From Sulfitobacter sp. THAF37 (GTDB lineage Bacteria > Pseudomonadota > Alphaproteobacteria > Rhodobacterales > Rhodobacteraceae): a stretch of 64,000 nt of DNA. The position numbers and the translations under genes were made by a program. The stretch covers positions 1,240,001 through 1,304,000 of the forward strand of contig NZ_CP045372.1 in NCBI RefSeq assembly GCF_009363555.1, in the 5' to 3' direction. Below are positions 17,186-26,545 of this stretch, one piece after another. The stretch's first letter is position 1; every line of letters begins with the position of its first letter. Below the pieces are notes generated by a model. That model did not search any database. It saw only the letters and a list, made by a program, of their open reading frames with translations, and was not told where the DNA came from.

Positions 17186-19999
17186 CTAATGCGCTTCCGC
17201 CCAGTTGCCACCCTGCCCGGCATCCACCGTCAGCTTCACGTCTAGTTTCACCACCGGGTCGTTGGCGGTTTCCATGACGTCCCGGGCGGTGGTGATCAGG
17301 GTTTCCTCCGCGCCCTGTTCCACTTCGAACAGCAATTCGTCATGGACCTGCAGCAGCATGGTTGCGGGCAGGTCGCGAATGGCCTCGGGCATGCGGATCA
17401 TGGCGCGGCGGATCACGTCGGCGGCGGTGCCCTGTATGGGCGCGTTGATCGCCGCGCGCGCGGCAAACCCGGCGCGCGGACCCTTTGCGCCGATTTCCGG
17501 TGTGTGGATCTTGCGCCCGAACAGGGTCTGCACATAACCGTGTTTCTTGGCGAATGCCTTGGTGTCATCCATGTAGGTGCGGATGCCGGGGAAGCGTTCG
17601 AAATAGCGGTCGATGAAGCCCTGTGCCTCTGCCCGCGGGATGCGCAGGTTGCGGGCAAGGCCGAAGCCGGAGATGCCGTAGATCACGCCAAAGTTGATCG
17701 CCTTGGCCTGGCGCCGGATGTCCGGTGTCATCTCGTCCAGCGGGACATTGAACATCTCTGACGCGGTCAGGGCGTGAATGTCGATGTCATCGGCAAAGGC
17801 CTGCTTCAGCTCGGGAATGTCGGCGATATGGGCAAGGATGCGGAGTTCAATCTGGGAATAGTCGAGGGCCACCAGCGTCTTGCCCTCTTCGGCGACAAAG
17901 GCCTCGCGGATGCGGCGACCTTCTTCGGATCGGATCGGGATATTCTGCAGGTTCGGATCGGTGGAGGCGAGCCGCCCGGTGGATGCTCCGGCGATGGAAT
18001 ATGACGTGTGAACGCGTCCTGTGTCCTTGTTGATGTGATTTTGCAGCGCGTCGGTATAGGTCGATTTCAGCTTGTCCATCTGCCGCCAGTCGAGGATCCG
18101 GCGCGGCAGGTCGTGCACGGTGGCCAGGTCCTCAAGCACATCGGCACCGGTGCTCCAGGCCCCGGATTTGCCCTTTGCGGGCTTCTTTCCATCCGGCAGG
18201 TCGAGGTTCAGCTCGTCGAACAGGATTTCACCGATCTGTTTGGGCGACCCCACGCTGAACTTGCGGCCCGCAAGTCCGTAGATTTCGTCCTCAAGCCCTG
18301 CCATCTTCTGAGAGAAGGCGTTGGACATCCGCGAAAGCGTGTCGCGGTCCACCTTGATGCCGGCACGCTCCATGTCCGCAAGCACGGGGACCAGCGGGCG
18401 TTCCAGCGTTTCGTAGACCTTCGTCACCTGCGCGGCATGGAGCTGCGGTTTCAGCAGTTTCCACAACCGCAGGGTAATGTCGGCGTCTTCCGCCGCGTAT
18501 TTCACCGCGTCTTCCAGTGGCACCTTGTCGAAGGTAATCGCGGATTTGCCGGACCCCAGCAGCGGCTTGATCGGGATCGGCGTATGGTCGAGATAGCGTT
18601 CGGACAGCGTGTCCATGCCGTGCCCGTGCAGGCCCGCGTGCTGGGCGTAGGACATCAGCATGGTATCGTCGATGGGCGCAACCTTGATGCCGATCTGGGC
18701 AAAGATCTTGGCGTCGTATTTCATGTTCTGCCCGATCTTCAGGATGCTCGGGTCTTCCAGCACCGGCCTGAGCATGTCGAGACAATCATCCAGCCCCATC
18801 TGTCCCTCGGCCAGATCGTCCGAGCCGAACAGGTCGTCGCCCCGGTTCGCCTTGTGGATCAGCGGGATGTAGCAGGCTCTGCCCGGTTCGACCGCAAGCG
18901 AAATGCCGACCAGTTCGGCGGTCATTTCATTCAGGCCGGTGGTTTCGGTATCTATCGCCACATGGCCGACCTCATAGATCGCGTCGATCCATGTCTTCAG
19001 CGCCTCTGCATCACCGACCTGCTCATACTTGTCCGTGTCAAACGGGATATCGTCGATTTGCGGTGCATCGGGCAGGGCGGGGGTGTCCTCGATCGTGGGC
19101 ATTTCCCGGCCCATCTTTTCGGCCACGCGCTTGGTCAGGGTGCGGAATTCCATCTCGGCGAGGAAGGCCAGCAGCCTGTCGGAATCCGGTTCGCGCACGT
19201 CAAGATCGTCAAGGGTAAAGTCCAGCGGGGTCTGGTCGTCCAGCAGGACCAGCTTGCGGCTCAGCCGGATTTGGTCTTCGTGGTCGATCAGGGTCTGGCG
19301 GCGTTTCGGTTGCTTGATCTCTTCCGCTCGCTCAAGCAGTGAGTCCAGATCGCCATATTCATTGATCAGAAGGGCTGCGGTCTTGATCCCGATACCGGGG
19401 GCACCGGGCACGTTGTCGACACTGTCACCCGCCAGCGCCTGCACATCCACCACACGGTCCGGGTACACGCCGAACTTGTCGAAAACGCCGTCGCGATCAA
19501 TGCGCGTGTTCTTCATCGCGTCCAGCATTTCGACCCCGTCACCGACCAGCTGCATCAGATCCTTGTCAGAGCTGATGATGGTGCAGCGTCCCCCGGCCTC
19601 CCGCGCTTGGCGCGCCAGGGTCGCGATGATGTCGTCGGCCTCGTACCCTTCCAGTTCCTTGCAGGCGATGTTGAACGCTTCGGTCGCCTGGCGGGTCAGC
19701 GGAATCTGCGGGCGCAGGTCCTCTGGCATGGCCTCGCGGTTTGCCTTGTACTGGTCGTACATGTCGTTGCGGAAGGTGTGGCTGCCCTTGTCAAAGATCA
19801 CGGCCACATGTGTTGGCGCATCGGGGCCGCTGTTGTCTTCAACCATCTTGAAGATCATGTTGCAAAAGCCCGACACCGCCCCGATGGGCAGCCCGTCGGA
19901 CTTGCGCGTCAGCGGCGGTAGTGCGTGATAGGCGCGAAAGATAAAGGCCGAGCCGTCGATCAGGTGCAGGTGGTGGCCTTTGCCGAATGTGCCGGACAT
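17186..19999 (-). CDS. polA: DNA polymerase I
   Basis: DNA polymerase I, 937 aa, with three intact activities. Residues 1-290 form the 5'-3' exonuclease (FLAP-type) domain, starting HLHLIDGSAFIFRAYHAL. The 3'-5' proofreading domain is at about 330-520, and its first acidic motif is intact (AIDTETTGLNE). The family A polymerase domain holds motif A (LDYSQIELRILAH), motif B (RRQAKAINFGVIYGISGFGL) and motif C (LLQVHDELLFEVE). The ATG at 19999 was chosen over an upstream start because GAGGGGAG lies about nine bases before it and the polymerase family begins there. The gene removes Okazaki primers and fills repair gaps. Confidence 0.97.
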   Translation of the reverse strand: MSGTFGKGHHLHLIDGSAFIFRAYHALPPLTRKSDGLPIGAVSGFCNMIFKMVEDNSGPDAPTHVAVIFDKGSHTFRNDMYDQYKANREAMPEDLRPQIPLTRQATEAFNIACKELEGYEADDIIATLARQAREAGGRCTIISSDKDLMQLVGDGVEMLDAMKNTRIDRDGVFDKFGVYPDRVVDVQALAGDSVDNVPGAPGIGIKTAALLINEYGDLDSLLERAEEIKQPKRRQTLIDHEDQIRLSRKLVLLDDQTPLDFTLDDLDVREPDSDRLLAFLAEMEFRTLTKRVAEKMGREMPTIEDTPALPDAPQIDDIPFDTDKYEQVGDAEALKTWIDAIYEVGHVAIDTETTGLNEMTAELVGISLAVEPGRACYIPLIHKANRGDDLFGSDDLAEGQMGLDDCLDMLRPVLEDPSILKIGQNMKYDAKIFAQIGIKVAPIDDTMLMSYAQHAGLHGHGMDTLSERYLDHTPIPIKPLLGSGKSAITFDKVPLEDAVKYAAEDADITLRLWKLLKPQLHAAQVTKVYETLERPLVPVLADMERAGIKVDRDTLSRMSNAFSQKMAGLEDEIYGLAGRKFSVGSPKQIGEILFDELNLDLPDGKKPAKGKSGAWSTGADVLEDLATVHDLPRRILDWRQMDKLKSTYTDALQNHINKDTGRVHTSYSIAGASTGRLASTDPNLQNIPIRSEEGRRIREAFVAEEGKTLVALDYSQIELRILAHIADIPELKQAFADDIDIHALTASEMFNVPLDEMTPDIRRQAKAINFGVIYGISGFGLARNLRIPRAEAQGFIDRYFERFPGIRTYMDDTKAFAKKHGYVQTLFGRKIHTPEIGAKGPRAGFAARAAINAPIQGTAADVIRRAMIRMPEAIRDLPATMLLQVHDELLFEVEQGAEETLITTARDVMETANDPVVKLDVKLTVDAGQGGNWAEAH

Positions 20000-20113
20000 G
20001 GATGCGCTCCCCTCAGGTTTGCACACTTGTGCCACGAAGCTGGTGGGCCTGCCAGCGGGCAATCAGACCTACCGGCAATTGGTGGCCGTAACGGGCGGCC
20101 GGACGCCGCGCCG

Positions 20114-20293
20114 TCAGACCTTGCCTTCGAAATCGCTATGAATGAACTTGCAGTCGCAGTAGCCGCATTCGACCCAGCCGGTGTCGCGTGGGATCTGCAG
20201 CCAGACACGCGGATGGCCCAGCCCCCCTTCGCCCCCGTCGCAGGCAATGCGATAGGTGTTCACGATCCGGGTTTCGGGCGCAGGCTGGCTCAT
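20114..20293 (-). CDS. zf-CHCC zinc-finger domain protein
   Basis: A very short gene of 59 aa, easily missed. Read on the minus strand it begins [20 protein letters not shown] and ends [11 protein letters not shown]. It matches the zf-CHCC family (related to the mitochondrial complex I subunit NDUFS6): a Cys near residue 18, a His at about 27 in GHPRVWLQI, and the Cys-x2-Cys pair in ECGYCDCKF form a single zinc site. Alphaproteobacteria commonly carry one such protein; a role in respiratory complex I or iron-sulphur metabolism is inferred from the mitochondrial relative only. It is transcribed divergently from gpmI and sits about 115 bases upstream of polA, on the same strand. Confidence 0.85.
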   Translation of the reverse strand: MSQPAPETRIVNTYRIACDGGEGGLGHPRVWLQIPRDTGWVECGYCDCKFIHSDFEGKV

Positions 20294-20499
20294 TGGGGGC
20301 GGTCCTTGGTCAAAGGGCTGTTGCAGGGCCTGTTATGCCCAAAGCGCGGGGCGGGAACAAGACCCGCCGCTGCGATGGCCCCTCCATGTTCGGTCAGCCC
20401 GGTCCGATTGCCGCGCATCGTGAGATTGTGAGAGGAAAGAGGTTCACGGCAGGCATCACAACGGCTAAAAGGCCACAAAACAAGTTGGAGCAGCCCCAG
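20294..20499. promoter_or_regulatory. Divergent intergenic region between zf-CHCC gene and gpmI
   Basis: This 206-base gap separates two outward-facing genes and must hold both promoters. A GC hairpin, GGCGGG at 20350-20355 with CCCGCC at 20363-20368, is visible, but it lacks a T-run on either strand. The gpmI Shine-Dalgarno TTGGAG is at 20485-20490. No promoter hexamers could be assigned with confidence. Confidence 0.4.
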
Positions 20500-22017
20500 A
20501 TGAACGTCCCGAAGCCCGTGGTCCTGTGCATCCTCGACGGTTGGGGTGTGCGGGAGGATCGGACCGGCAACGCGCCCGCGCTGGCGCGAACGCCGACCTT
20601 CGACCGCATCATGGCGACCTGTCCCAATGCCACCTTGATCACCCACGGTCCCGATGTCGGTCTGCCCAGCGGCCAGATGGGCAACTCCGAAGTCGGGCAT
20701 ACCAATATCGGCGCGGGCCGGGTGGTGGCGATGGACCTTGGCCAGATCGACCTGGCCATCGAAAACGGCGACTTTGCCCGCAACCCGTCGCTGCTGTCGT
20801 TCATTCGCGCGATGAAGGACAGCGGCGGCACGGCGCATGTCATGGGCGTGGTGTCGGACGGCGGGGTGCACGGCCACGTCAGCCACATGATCGCGGCGGC
20901 TGGTGCGCTCTGCGCGGCGGGCGTGCCGGTTGTCATCCACGCCCTGACGGACGGGCGCGATGTCGCCCCGCGGTCCGCGCTGGCGTATTTCGAGACCCTG
21001 ATCGCGCATTTGCCGCAAAATGCGCGTATCGGTACCGTCACGGGACGCTATTACGCCATGGACCGCGACAACCGTTGGGACCGGGTGCAATCCGCCTTCG
21101 ACGCCATCACCCAGGGAAAGGCGGCGCGGGCGGACAGCCCGCAGGCGGCGGTCGAAGCTGCCTATGAGAATGGCACGGACGATGAATTCATCCCTGCCAC
21201 GATCATCGGCGATTATGCCGGGGCGGCGGATGGCGACGGCTTCTTTTGCCTGAATTTCCGCGCCGACCGCGCGCGTGAGATCATGGCGGCGCTGGCTGAT
21301 CCGCAGTTCGATTCCTTCGACGCGACGGCGCGGCCCCGGTGGGCGGCCTGCATGGGGATGGCGCAATATTCTGAGGCCCATGCGGCCTATATGACTACCA
21401 TGTACAAGAAGCCCGAGCTGCCGAACACGCTGGGGGCCTGGGTGGCGCAGCAGGGCAAGCGCCAGTTTCGGCTGGCGGAAACCGAAAAATACCCCCATGT
21501 CACCTTCTTTCTGAACGGGGGCGAGGAAACGGCGTCGCAGGGCGAGGACCGGTACATGCCGAAGTCCCCGAACGTAGCGACCTACGACCAGCAGCCTCAG
21601 ATGTCGGCGGGCGAGGTGACAGAGCATTTCGTGCGCGCGATCAGGGAAGGCTACGACCTGATCGTGGTGAACTATGCGAATCCTGACATGGTAGGCCATA
21701 CCGGCGATCTTGATGCCGCGATTGCCGCCTGCGAAGCTGTGGACGCGGGGCTGGCGCAGGTGATGGATGCGCTGGAGGCAGCGGGCGGCGCACTGATCCT
21801 GACTGCCGACCACGGGAACTGTGAAACCATGATTGACCCCGACACCGGCGGCGCGCACACGGCGCATACGCTGAACCCGGTGCCTGTGGCTGTGGTCGGT
21901 GCCGGGCCGGATGCGCGGTTGGCCAGTGGCCGTTTGGCCGATCTTGCGCCCACGGTGCTGCACCTCATGGGATTGCCGCAACCCCAGGAGATGACGGGGA
22001 AAAGCCTGCTGTCATGA
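20500..22017 (+). CDS. gpmI: 2,3-bisphosphoglycerate-independent phosphoglycerate mutase
   Basis: Cofactor-independent phosphoglycerate mutase, 505 aa, interconverting 3- and 2-phosphoglycerate in glycolysis and gluconeogenesis. It is a manganese enzyme of the alkaline phosphatase superfamily; the metal-binding start CILDGWG, the phosphorylated Ser63 in MGNSEVGHTNIGAGR, and the C-terminal metal motifs NYANPDMVGHTGD and LTADHGNCE are all present. The ATG at 20500 is supported by TTGGAG nine bases upstream. The upstream extension of the open frame reads as non-conserved, Arg-rich sequence and was dropped. The stop overlaps the EnvC-like gene by four bases, so glycolytic and cell-wall genes share a message here. 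Confidence 0.97.
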   Translation: MNVPKPVVLCILDGWGVREDRTGNAPALARTPTFDRIMATCPNATLITHGPDVGLPSGQMGNSEVGHTNIGAGRVVAMDLGQIDLAIENGDFARNPSLLSFIRAMKDSGGTAHVMGVVSDGGVHGHVSHMIAAAGALCAAGVPVVIHALTDGRDVAPRSALAYFETLIAHLPQNARIGTVTGRYYAMDRDNRWDRVQSAFDAITQGKAARADSPQAAVEAAYENGTDDEFIPATIIGDYAGAADGDGFFCLNFRADRAREIMAALADPQFDSFDATARPRWAACMGMAQYSEAHAAYMTTMYKKPELPNTLGAWVAQQGKRQFRLAETEKYPHVTFFLNGGEETASQGEDRYMPKSPNVATYDQQPQMSAGEVTEHFVRAIREGYDLIVVNYANPDMVGHTGDLDAAIAACEAVDAGLAQVMDALEAAGGALILTADHGNCETMIDPDTGGAHTAHTLNPVPVAVVGAGPDARLASGRLADLAPTVLHLMGLPQPQEMTGKSLLS

Positions 22018-23156
22018 TCCGCGCGTTTGCCCTTCTGCTGCTCATCTGGCCCTGGGCCGGTTTCGCCCAGACAGCCGCGATGACCGAAGCGCGGGCCGCT
22101 GCGAAGGAGCTGGAGGCCGCCGCGGCGATGCTGGACAAGGCAGAGGGCGCCCGTGACCGTGTGCAGGCATTGACCGAAACGATCCAGGCCTATGAAAAGG
22201 GCCTCGGCGCGATGCGCGACGGGCTTCGGCAGGCCGCCATCAACGAGGCGCAGCTGTCGAAAAAGCTGCAGTCGCGCGATGGCGAGGTCGCTCAGCTCTT
22301 CGGGGTTTTGCAAAGCATCGGAGGCAACCCGTCTCCGACCGCTTTTCTCCACCCGGACGGGCCGGTTGGGACCGCCCGCGCGGGCATGCTGCTGGCCGAG
22401 CTGTCTCCGGCGCTGAACCGGCAGGCCGATGCGCTGCGGCGTGACCTTGAGGATGTAAAGACCTTGCGGTTGCTGCAGGTGGACGCCGCGGAGCGTCTGC
22501 AGAACGGGTTGACCCAGGTGCAGGCGGCGCGGACCGAGCTGAACCAGGCGATGGCCAACCGGACGGACCTGCCCATGCGGTTTACCGCCGACCCGGTGCG
22601 CACCGCGATCCTTATCGCGTCCACCGAGACATTGGACGGTTTCGCATCGGGCCTGTCCGAGATCGTGACCGACGAGGTCGAACCGGCACCGGTGAGCCTG
22701 AAAGGCCGGATCGGTGAGCTGGCCTTGCCAGTGCAGGGGCTGATACTGCGCCGTGCCGGACAGGCGGATGCGGCGGGGGTGAAGCGCCCCGGCATCATCA
22801 TGGCCACCCGTGCGCGTGCGATCGTCACCAGCCCGACCGCCGCCACCATACGCTATACCGGACCGCTTCTGGATTTCGGCAATGTCGTGATCCTCGAACC
22901 CGAAGCGCGGACATTGTTTGTGCTTGCCGGGCTTGAAGTGGTCTATGGCGAGGCGGGCCAGGTCATCGCCGCAGGCACGCCGATCGGACTGATGGGCCAG
23001 ACGGGTGCGGGCGGCGCGACGGAAAGTGGAGCGCAATTGTCACCCGATCGTGATGCCTCTGGCACTGACCGCACTGAAACGCTCTATATAGAAGTAAGAC
23101 GAGACAACATTCCACAGGACCCAGAAGCGTGGTTCCGGACCGAGAAGGATGAATAG
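22014..23156 (+). CDS. EnvC-like murein hydrolase activator with degenerate LytM domain
   Basis: Secreted protein of 380 aa: signal peptide at about 1-20 (cleavage after GFAQ), a long alpha-helical coiled coil at about 22-185 rich in Ala, Glu and Leu, and a C-terminal M23/LytM-like beta domain (about 250-370). The LytM zinc ligands are absent: the usual YaHl position reads FVLAGL and the HlH position reads LYIEVRRD. This is the pattern of EnvC and similar non-catalytic activators that switch on AmiA/B/C amidases at the division septum. It lies between gpmI (four-base overlap) and ctpA (three-base gap), an arrangement common in alphaproteobacteria. The function is inferred from family architecture. 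Confidence 0.85.
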   Translation: MIRAFALLLLIWPWAGFAQTAAMTEARAAAKELEAAAAMLDKAEGARDRVQALTETIQAYEKGLGAMRDGLRQAAINEAQLSKKLQSRDGEVAQLFGVLQSIGGNPSPTAFLHPDGPVGTARAGMLLAELSPALNRQADALRRDLEDVKTLRLLQVDAAERLQNGLTQVQAARTELNQAMANRTDLPMRFTADPVRTAILIASTETLDGFASGLSEIVTDEVEPAPVSLKGRIGELALPVQGLILRRAGQADAAGVKRPGIIMATRARAIVTSPTAATIRYTGPLLDFGNVVILEPEARTLFVLAGLEVVYGEAGQVIAAGTPIGLMGQTGAGGATESGAQLSPDRDASGTDRTETLYIEVRRDNIPQDPEAWFRTEKDE

Positions 23157-23159
23157 GCA

Positions 23160-24497
23160 ATGAAGAAATTTCTGATGGCCGCCCTTGGCGGCACGGTTGC
23201 AGGTGTGATCGCCACAACTCAGATCGCGGCGCCGCTGCTTGCCCAGGAGGCGGCCAAGACCGAAAACGTCTACGAGCAACTGGACCTCTTCGGCGACATT
23301 TTCGAACGCATCCGCGCCCAGTATGTCGAGGAAGTGGAAAGCAGCGAGCTGATCGAAGCTGCGATTAACGGCATGCTGACGTCGCTGGACCCGCATTCGA
23401 GCTATCTGTCACCCAAGGACGCCCTGAAGATGCGCGAACAGACCCGCGGCGAATTCGGTGGCCTGGGGATCGAGGTGACGCAGGAAGACGGATTCGTCAA
23501 AGTCGTCTCGCCCATCGACGGAACGCCTGCGGATGAGGCCGGTGTCGAAGCGGGCGATTTCATCACCCATGTGGACGGCGAGAGCCTGCTGGGCCTCGGG
23601 CTTGACGATGCGGTTGAACTGATGCGCGGCCCGGTCGGCTCGGAAATCGTGATCACGGTGGTCCGCGAGGGCGAGCAGGAGCCTTTCGACGTGTCGATCG
23701 TCCGCGATACCATCGAGCTGACGGTCGTCCGGTCCCGGATCGAAGGCGATACGGTTGTGTTGCGCCTGTCGACCTTCAACGAACAGACCTATCCCAAGAT
23801 GAAGGAAGCCATCGAGGACCAGATCGAAAACGCAGGTGGGATCGAGGCCGTAAATGGCTTTGTCATTGACCTCAGGAACAATCCGGGCGGTCTGCTGAAT
23901 CAGGCCATCGCAGTCTCGGACGCCTTCCTTGAAGAAGGCGAGATTGTCAGCACTCGCGGGCGGGATGCCGGTGACGGGGACCGGGTGAACGCGACACCCG
24001 GCGATCTGAGCATGGGCAAGCCGCTGGTCGTTCTGATCAATGGCGGTTCCGCTTCGGCGTCCGAAATCGTGGCGGGCGCCCTTCAGGATCACCGCCGCGC
24101 GGTGGTCATCGGCACCAAGAGCTTTGGCAAAGGGTCGGTACAGACCGTGATGCCGCTGCGGGGCGAAGGCGCGATGCGCCTGACGACGGCGCGCTACTAC
24201 ACGCCCTCGGGCCGCTCAATTCAGGCGCTCGGGGTGTCGCCCGATATCATCGTCGCACAACCCCCGGTCAAGCCGGAAACCGAGGAGGAAGAGGACACGC
24301 CACGCCGCCTGCTGCGGTCCGAAGCCGACCTGCGCGGGAGTCTGAACAACGACAGCCTGACCGAGGATCAGATCAAGCAGATCGAAGAAGACCGTGCCAA
24401 GGCCGAGAAATCCGCCGAATTGCGGGACGAGGACTACCAACTGGCCTATGCCATCGACATCCTCAAAGGGTTGTCGGCCCTTGGCCCCAACGACTGA
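23160..24497 (+). CDS. ctpA: S41 family carboxy-terminal processing protease
   Basis: Periplasmic serine protease of 445 aa of the CtpA/Prc class. An N-terminal signal or anchor segment (MAALGGTVAGVIATTQIAAP) precedes a PDZ domain at about 95-170 (GLGIEVTQEDGFVKVVSPI). In the catalytic core Ser299 (GGSASASE) and Lys324 (SFGKGS) form the Ser-Lys dyad, spaced 25 residues as in the family. The C-terminal 70 residues are charged and helical. Such proteases process lipoproteins and peptidoglycan hydrolases, which fits the EnvC-like gene directly upstream. A strong hairpin follows the stop codon, so this is the end of the gpmI operon. Confidence 0.94.
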   Translation: MKKFLMAALGGTVAGVIATTQIAAPLLAQEAAKTENVYEQLDLFGDIFERIRAQYVEEVESSELIEAAINGMLTSLDPHSSYLSPKDALKMREQTRGEFGGLGIEVTQEDGFVKVVSPIDGTPADEAGVEAGDFITHVDGESLLGLGLDDAVELMRGPVGSEIVITVVREGEQEPFDVSIVRDTIELTVVRSRIEGDTVVLRLSTFNEQTYPKMKEAIEDQIENAGGIEAVNGFVIDLRNNPGGLLNQAIAVSDAFLEEGEIVSTRGRDAGDGDRVNATPGDLSMGKPLVVLINGGSASASEIVAGALQDHRRAVVIGTKSFGKGSVQTVMPLRGEGAMRLTTARYYTPSGRSIQALGVSPDIIVAQPPVKPETEEEEDTPRRLLRSEADLRGSLNNDSLTEDQIKQIEEDRAKAEKSAELRDEDYQLAYAIDILKGLSALGPND

Positions 24498-24520
24498 TTT
24501 TCAGTCTGTCCTGAAATGCA

Positions 24521-24548
24521 CAAGGCCCGCCGGTCCCGGCGGGCCTTG
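24521..24548 (+). terminator. Terminator after ctpA
   Basis: A perfect 12-bp inverted repeat, CAAGGCCCGCCG at 24521-24532 and CGGCGGGCCTTG at 24537-24548, with the four-base loop GTCC. It starts about 23 bases after the ctpA stop. The T-run is weak (TT only), but the stem is very stable. Confidence 0.85.
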
Positions 24549-24741
24549 TTGCGTGAATGACGCGGCTGGGATCGCCGCGCGGCCTTGCTGGCATGACGCC
24601 AAAACGATCGGCAGCACCCGAAAAATTTTCGGAAGCTGTCTGCGATGGGTGTCGACCAGGCGGGACAAAGCGGGCGTTCAAACCGTATGCCTGAATGTCA
24701 GCTTGCGGGATAAAATGTTCCTCTGAAACAGCCTCTATTCT

Positions 24742-26355
24742 TCAATGCCCCTCAATCCATGCTTCGACATGTTCAAATCGACTTTTCCGTAAGTCGCCCT
24801 CAGAGATCGTTACGTAGAGAGCGCCGACATCGCCCCACATCCACCCCATCGCCCGGTCGCTTGCCAGTTGAAAAAGCAGCTGATCGTTTTGATCAATGGC
24901 GTCACTTTGGACGAGATCAGGCAGTCCTCCCATTCGATGTGGCAGGCCCGGTTCGATGTATCTTGCAGACGCTGCTATGGTTTCAAGCATATCCCGTGGG
25001 AGCGTCTCTGGGGCATTATTGTCATGTGTATACAGGTCAAGGAGATCTTCGCGAATTGCCATCCTGACGTGTTTTTCCATGTCAATGCTACGGGAGTTTT
25101 TGGCCAGAACTTCGCCGCTCTTGACCCAATACTCAGCGGAGGTTTCACAAAATGCAGTGGTCAGCTCTTCCCAGTCCAACGCGCTAATGGGCGTCTGAGG
25201 ATCTTGCGATTCTATTTTCTGCATGGCGGCCTTTGCCCCGTCAGCCATTCGCTTGCCCCAGGTCAGATAGGCCCGGCCAAGGCGCCCTATTTCTTCTGTT
25301 AATGCCGCCTCAGGATCGGGACCGGGATATTCTGCGAGCGTTTCGTCCAGAGATTTGCGATATCCCACATAGCGATCAAGGTTCCACAGCACCCCTTCCA
25401 ATGGAAGACTGACGCTGCCCTTTCTTGCTAGCGAGTCTGTCCGTCCCTCTGCATGCGCTTGTTCAAGCTCGGCCTTCATGGCGGCGAATTCGGCGATTTC
25501 CGCATCAAAACACGCGTAAGCCCGTTTGACCCATCCGGTGCAACGATCGGCACGCACCTCGGTTTCAATACGTTCGAAAAGAGCCCTGTATCGACCAAAT
25601 TTGTTGATAGGCCCGCCTTGGTAGTCCGGGCTTTGCATGGCGCGCTTGCTTATCTCTTCCATTAGCCCGCTATGGTCGAATTCAGGCGCGCTCAGTAATC
25701 CGCTATTCCCGACAAAATTGCGCTCGAACTGATCAGGTTTCAGATCTCTCAGAACTCCTTCGACAACATAGCGTGCGCCACGCCATGTCAGAGGGCGATT
25801 TAGTGCGGAAGAAATCTCATCAAAGCTGTTCTGCGCCACAGGTGCTTCGTAAAGGTCTTCACCCTGAACCGGGGGAGGGCCACCCTCTTCAGGGCCAATC
25901 TGGTTAAATTCAGACTCTTGTACAACGATATCGATGGGCCACCTACGCCAGAACTTCGGGACACCTGGCCTGATCTTGGGCGATGTATAGTCGATATAGT
26001 CGGACATCGAGTGGCGGACGGTCGGCGCATCATCTGGTGGTTGGCGCTCGGCGCCCAAGCGAGGGGTGTGTAAGACCTGCACGGCATTGTTTTCGGCGTG
26101 ATCCTCAAGCTTCAGGGTCTCCACAAAGAGCAATAGCCAACCTTTGCGCGGCCCCAAACCATTCCAGAGAGTTTGGGGTAGATCACCGCTGCAAATCTGT
26201 GCAACGAAGTGCAGTGGAGCACCCTCATCGTCGCGTGGCCACTTGGTGTGACTTGGCATCATTGGAAGCCCACCCAGCCAAGATCGAGGCGCTTCATCGA
26301 AACGAATGGGAACCTGACGTTTCAGAACAACAGAAGTTTTCTTCAAAGTATTCAC
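24742..26355 (-). CDS. DUF1963 domain-containing protein
   Basis: Protein of about 537 aa related to DUF1963 (YwqG-like) proteins, function unknown. The two halves of the domain are recognisable: residues about 25-100 (WLGGLPMMPSHTKWP, then LHFVAQICSGDLP and KGWLLLFVE) and the C-terminal 60 residues (RMGGLPDLVQSD, LLFQLASD, MWGDVGALYVTIS). Between them lie about 320 mostly helical, charged residues, which makes this protein nearly twice the usual length. Base composition is visibly more AT-rich than in the neighbours, and the gene interrupts an otherwise housekeeping region, so transfer is plausible. Start is a GTG at 26355 without a strong Shine-Dalgarno; the true start could differ. Confidence 0.7.
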   Translation of the reverse strand: MNTLKKTSVVLKRQVPIRFDEAPRSWLGGLPMMPSHTKWPRDDEGAPLHFVAQICSGDLPQTLWNGLGPRKGWLLLFVETLKLEDHAENNAVQVLHTPRLGAERQPPDDAPTVRHSMSDYIDYTSPKIRPGVPKFWRRWPIDIVVQESEFNQIGPEEGGPPPVQGEDLYEAPVAQNSFDEISSALNRPLTWRGARYVVEGVLRDLKPDQFERNFVGNSGLLSAPEFDHSGLMEEISKRAMQSPDYQGGPINKFGRYRALFERIETEVRADRCTGWVKRAYACFDAEIAEFAAMKAELEQAHAEGRTDSLARKGSVSLPLEGVLWNLDRYVGYRKSLDETLAEYPGPDPEAALTEEIGRLGRAYLTWGKRMADGAKAAMQKIESQDPQTPISALDWEELTTAFCETSAEYWVKSGEVLAKNSRSIDMEKHVRMAIREDLLDLYTHDNNAPETLPRDMLETIAASARYIEPGLPHRMGGLPDLVQSDAIDQNDQLLFQLASDRAMGWMWGDVGALYVTISEGDLRKSRFEHVEAWIEGH

Positions 26356-26545
26356 CCATTGCTCTAAAAATCTATGGTTTCATGGCTCAAAGGTCGACAT
26401 CAACAGGTCTGCCAACGCAGACATTCACGCAGCCTGCGGCATCGGTCAAGTTCGGCTCGAAGCTGCCATTCGCCGTGGTACATCATCTGATACGACCGGC
26501 TAAACGGCCTGCGGACCTTTCCCTGAGGCGGCGCATTTGTGCGGT
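26356..26545. other. Intergenic gap with no recognised feature
   Basis: This 190-base AT-rich gap lies upstream of the DUF1963 gene and should hold its promoter. No open frame, repeat or hairpin was recognised in it. Confidence 0.4.

Noticed and set aside
20290..21981. 563-codon minus-strand frame antisense to gpmI
   Set aside because: Composition is of shadow type (Arg, His, Gly) and the sense strand is a textbook phosphoglycerate mutase.
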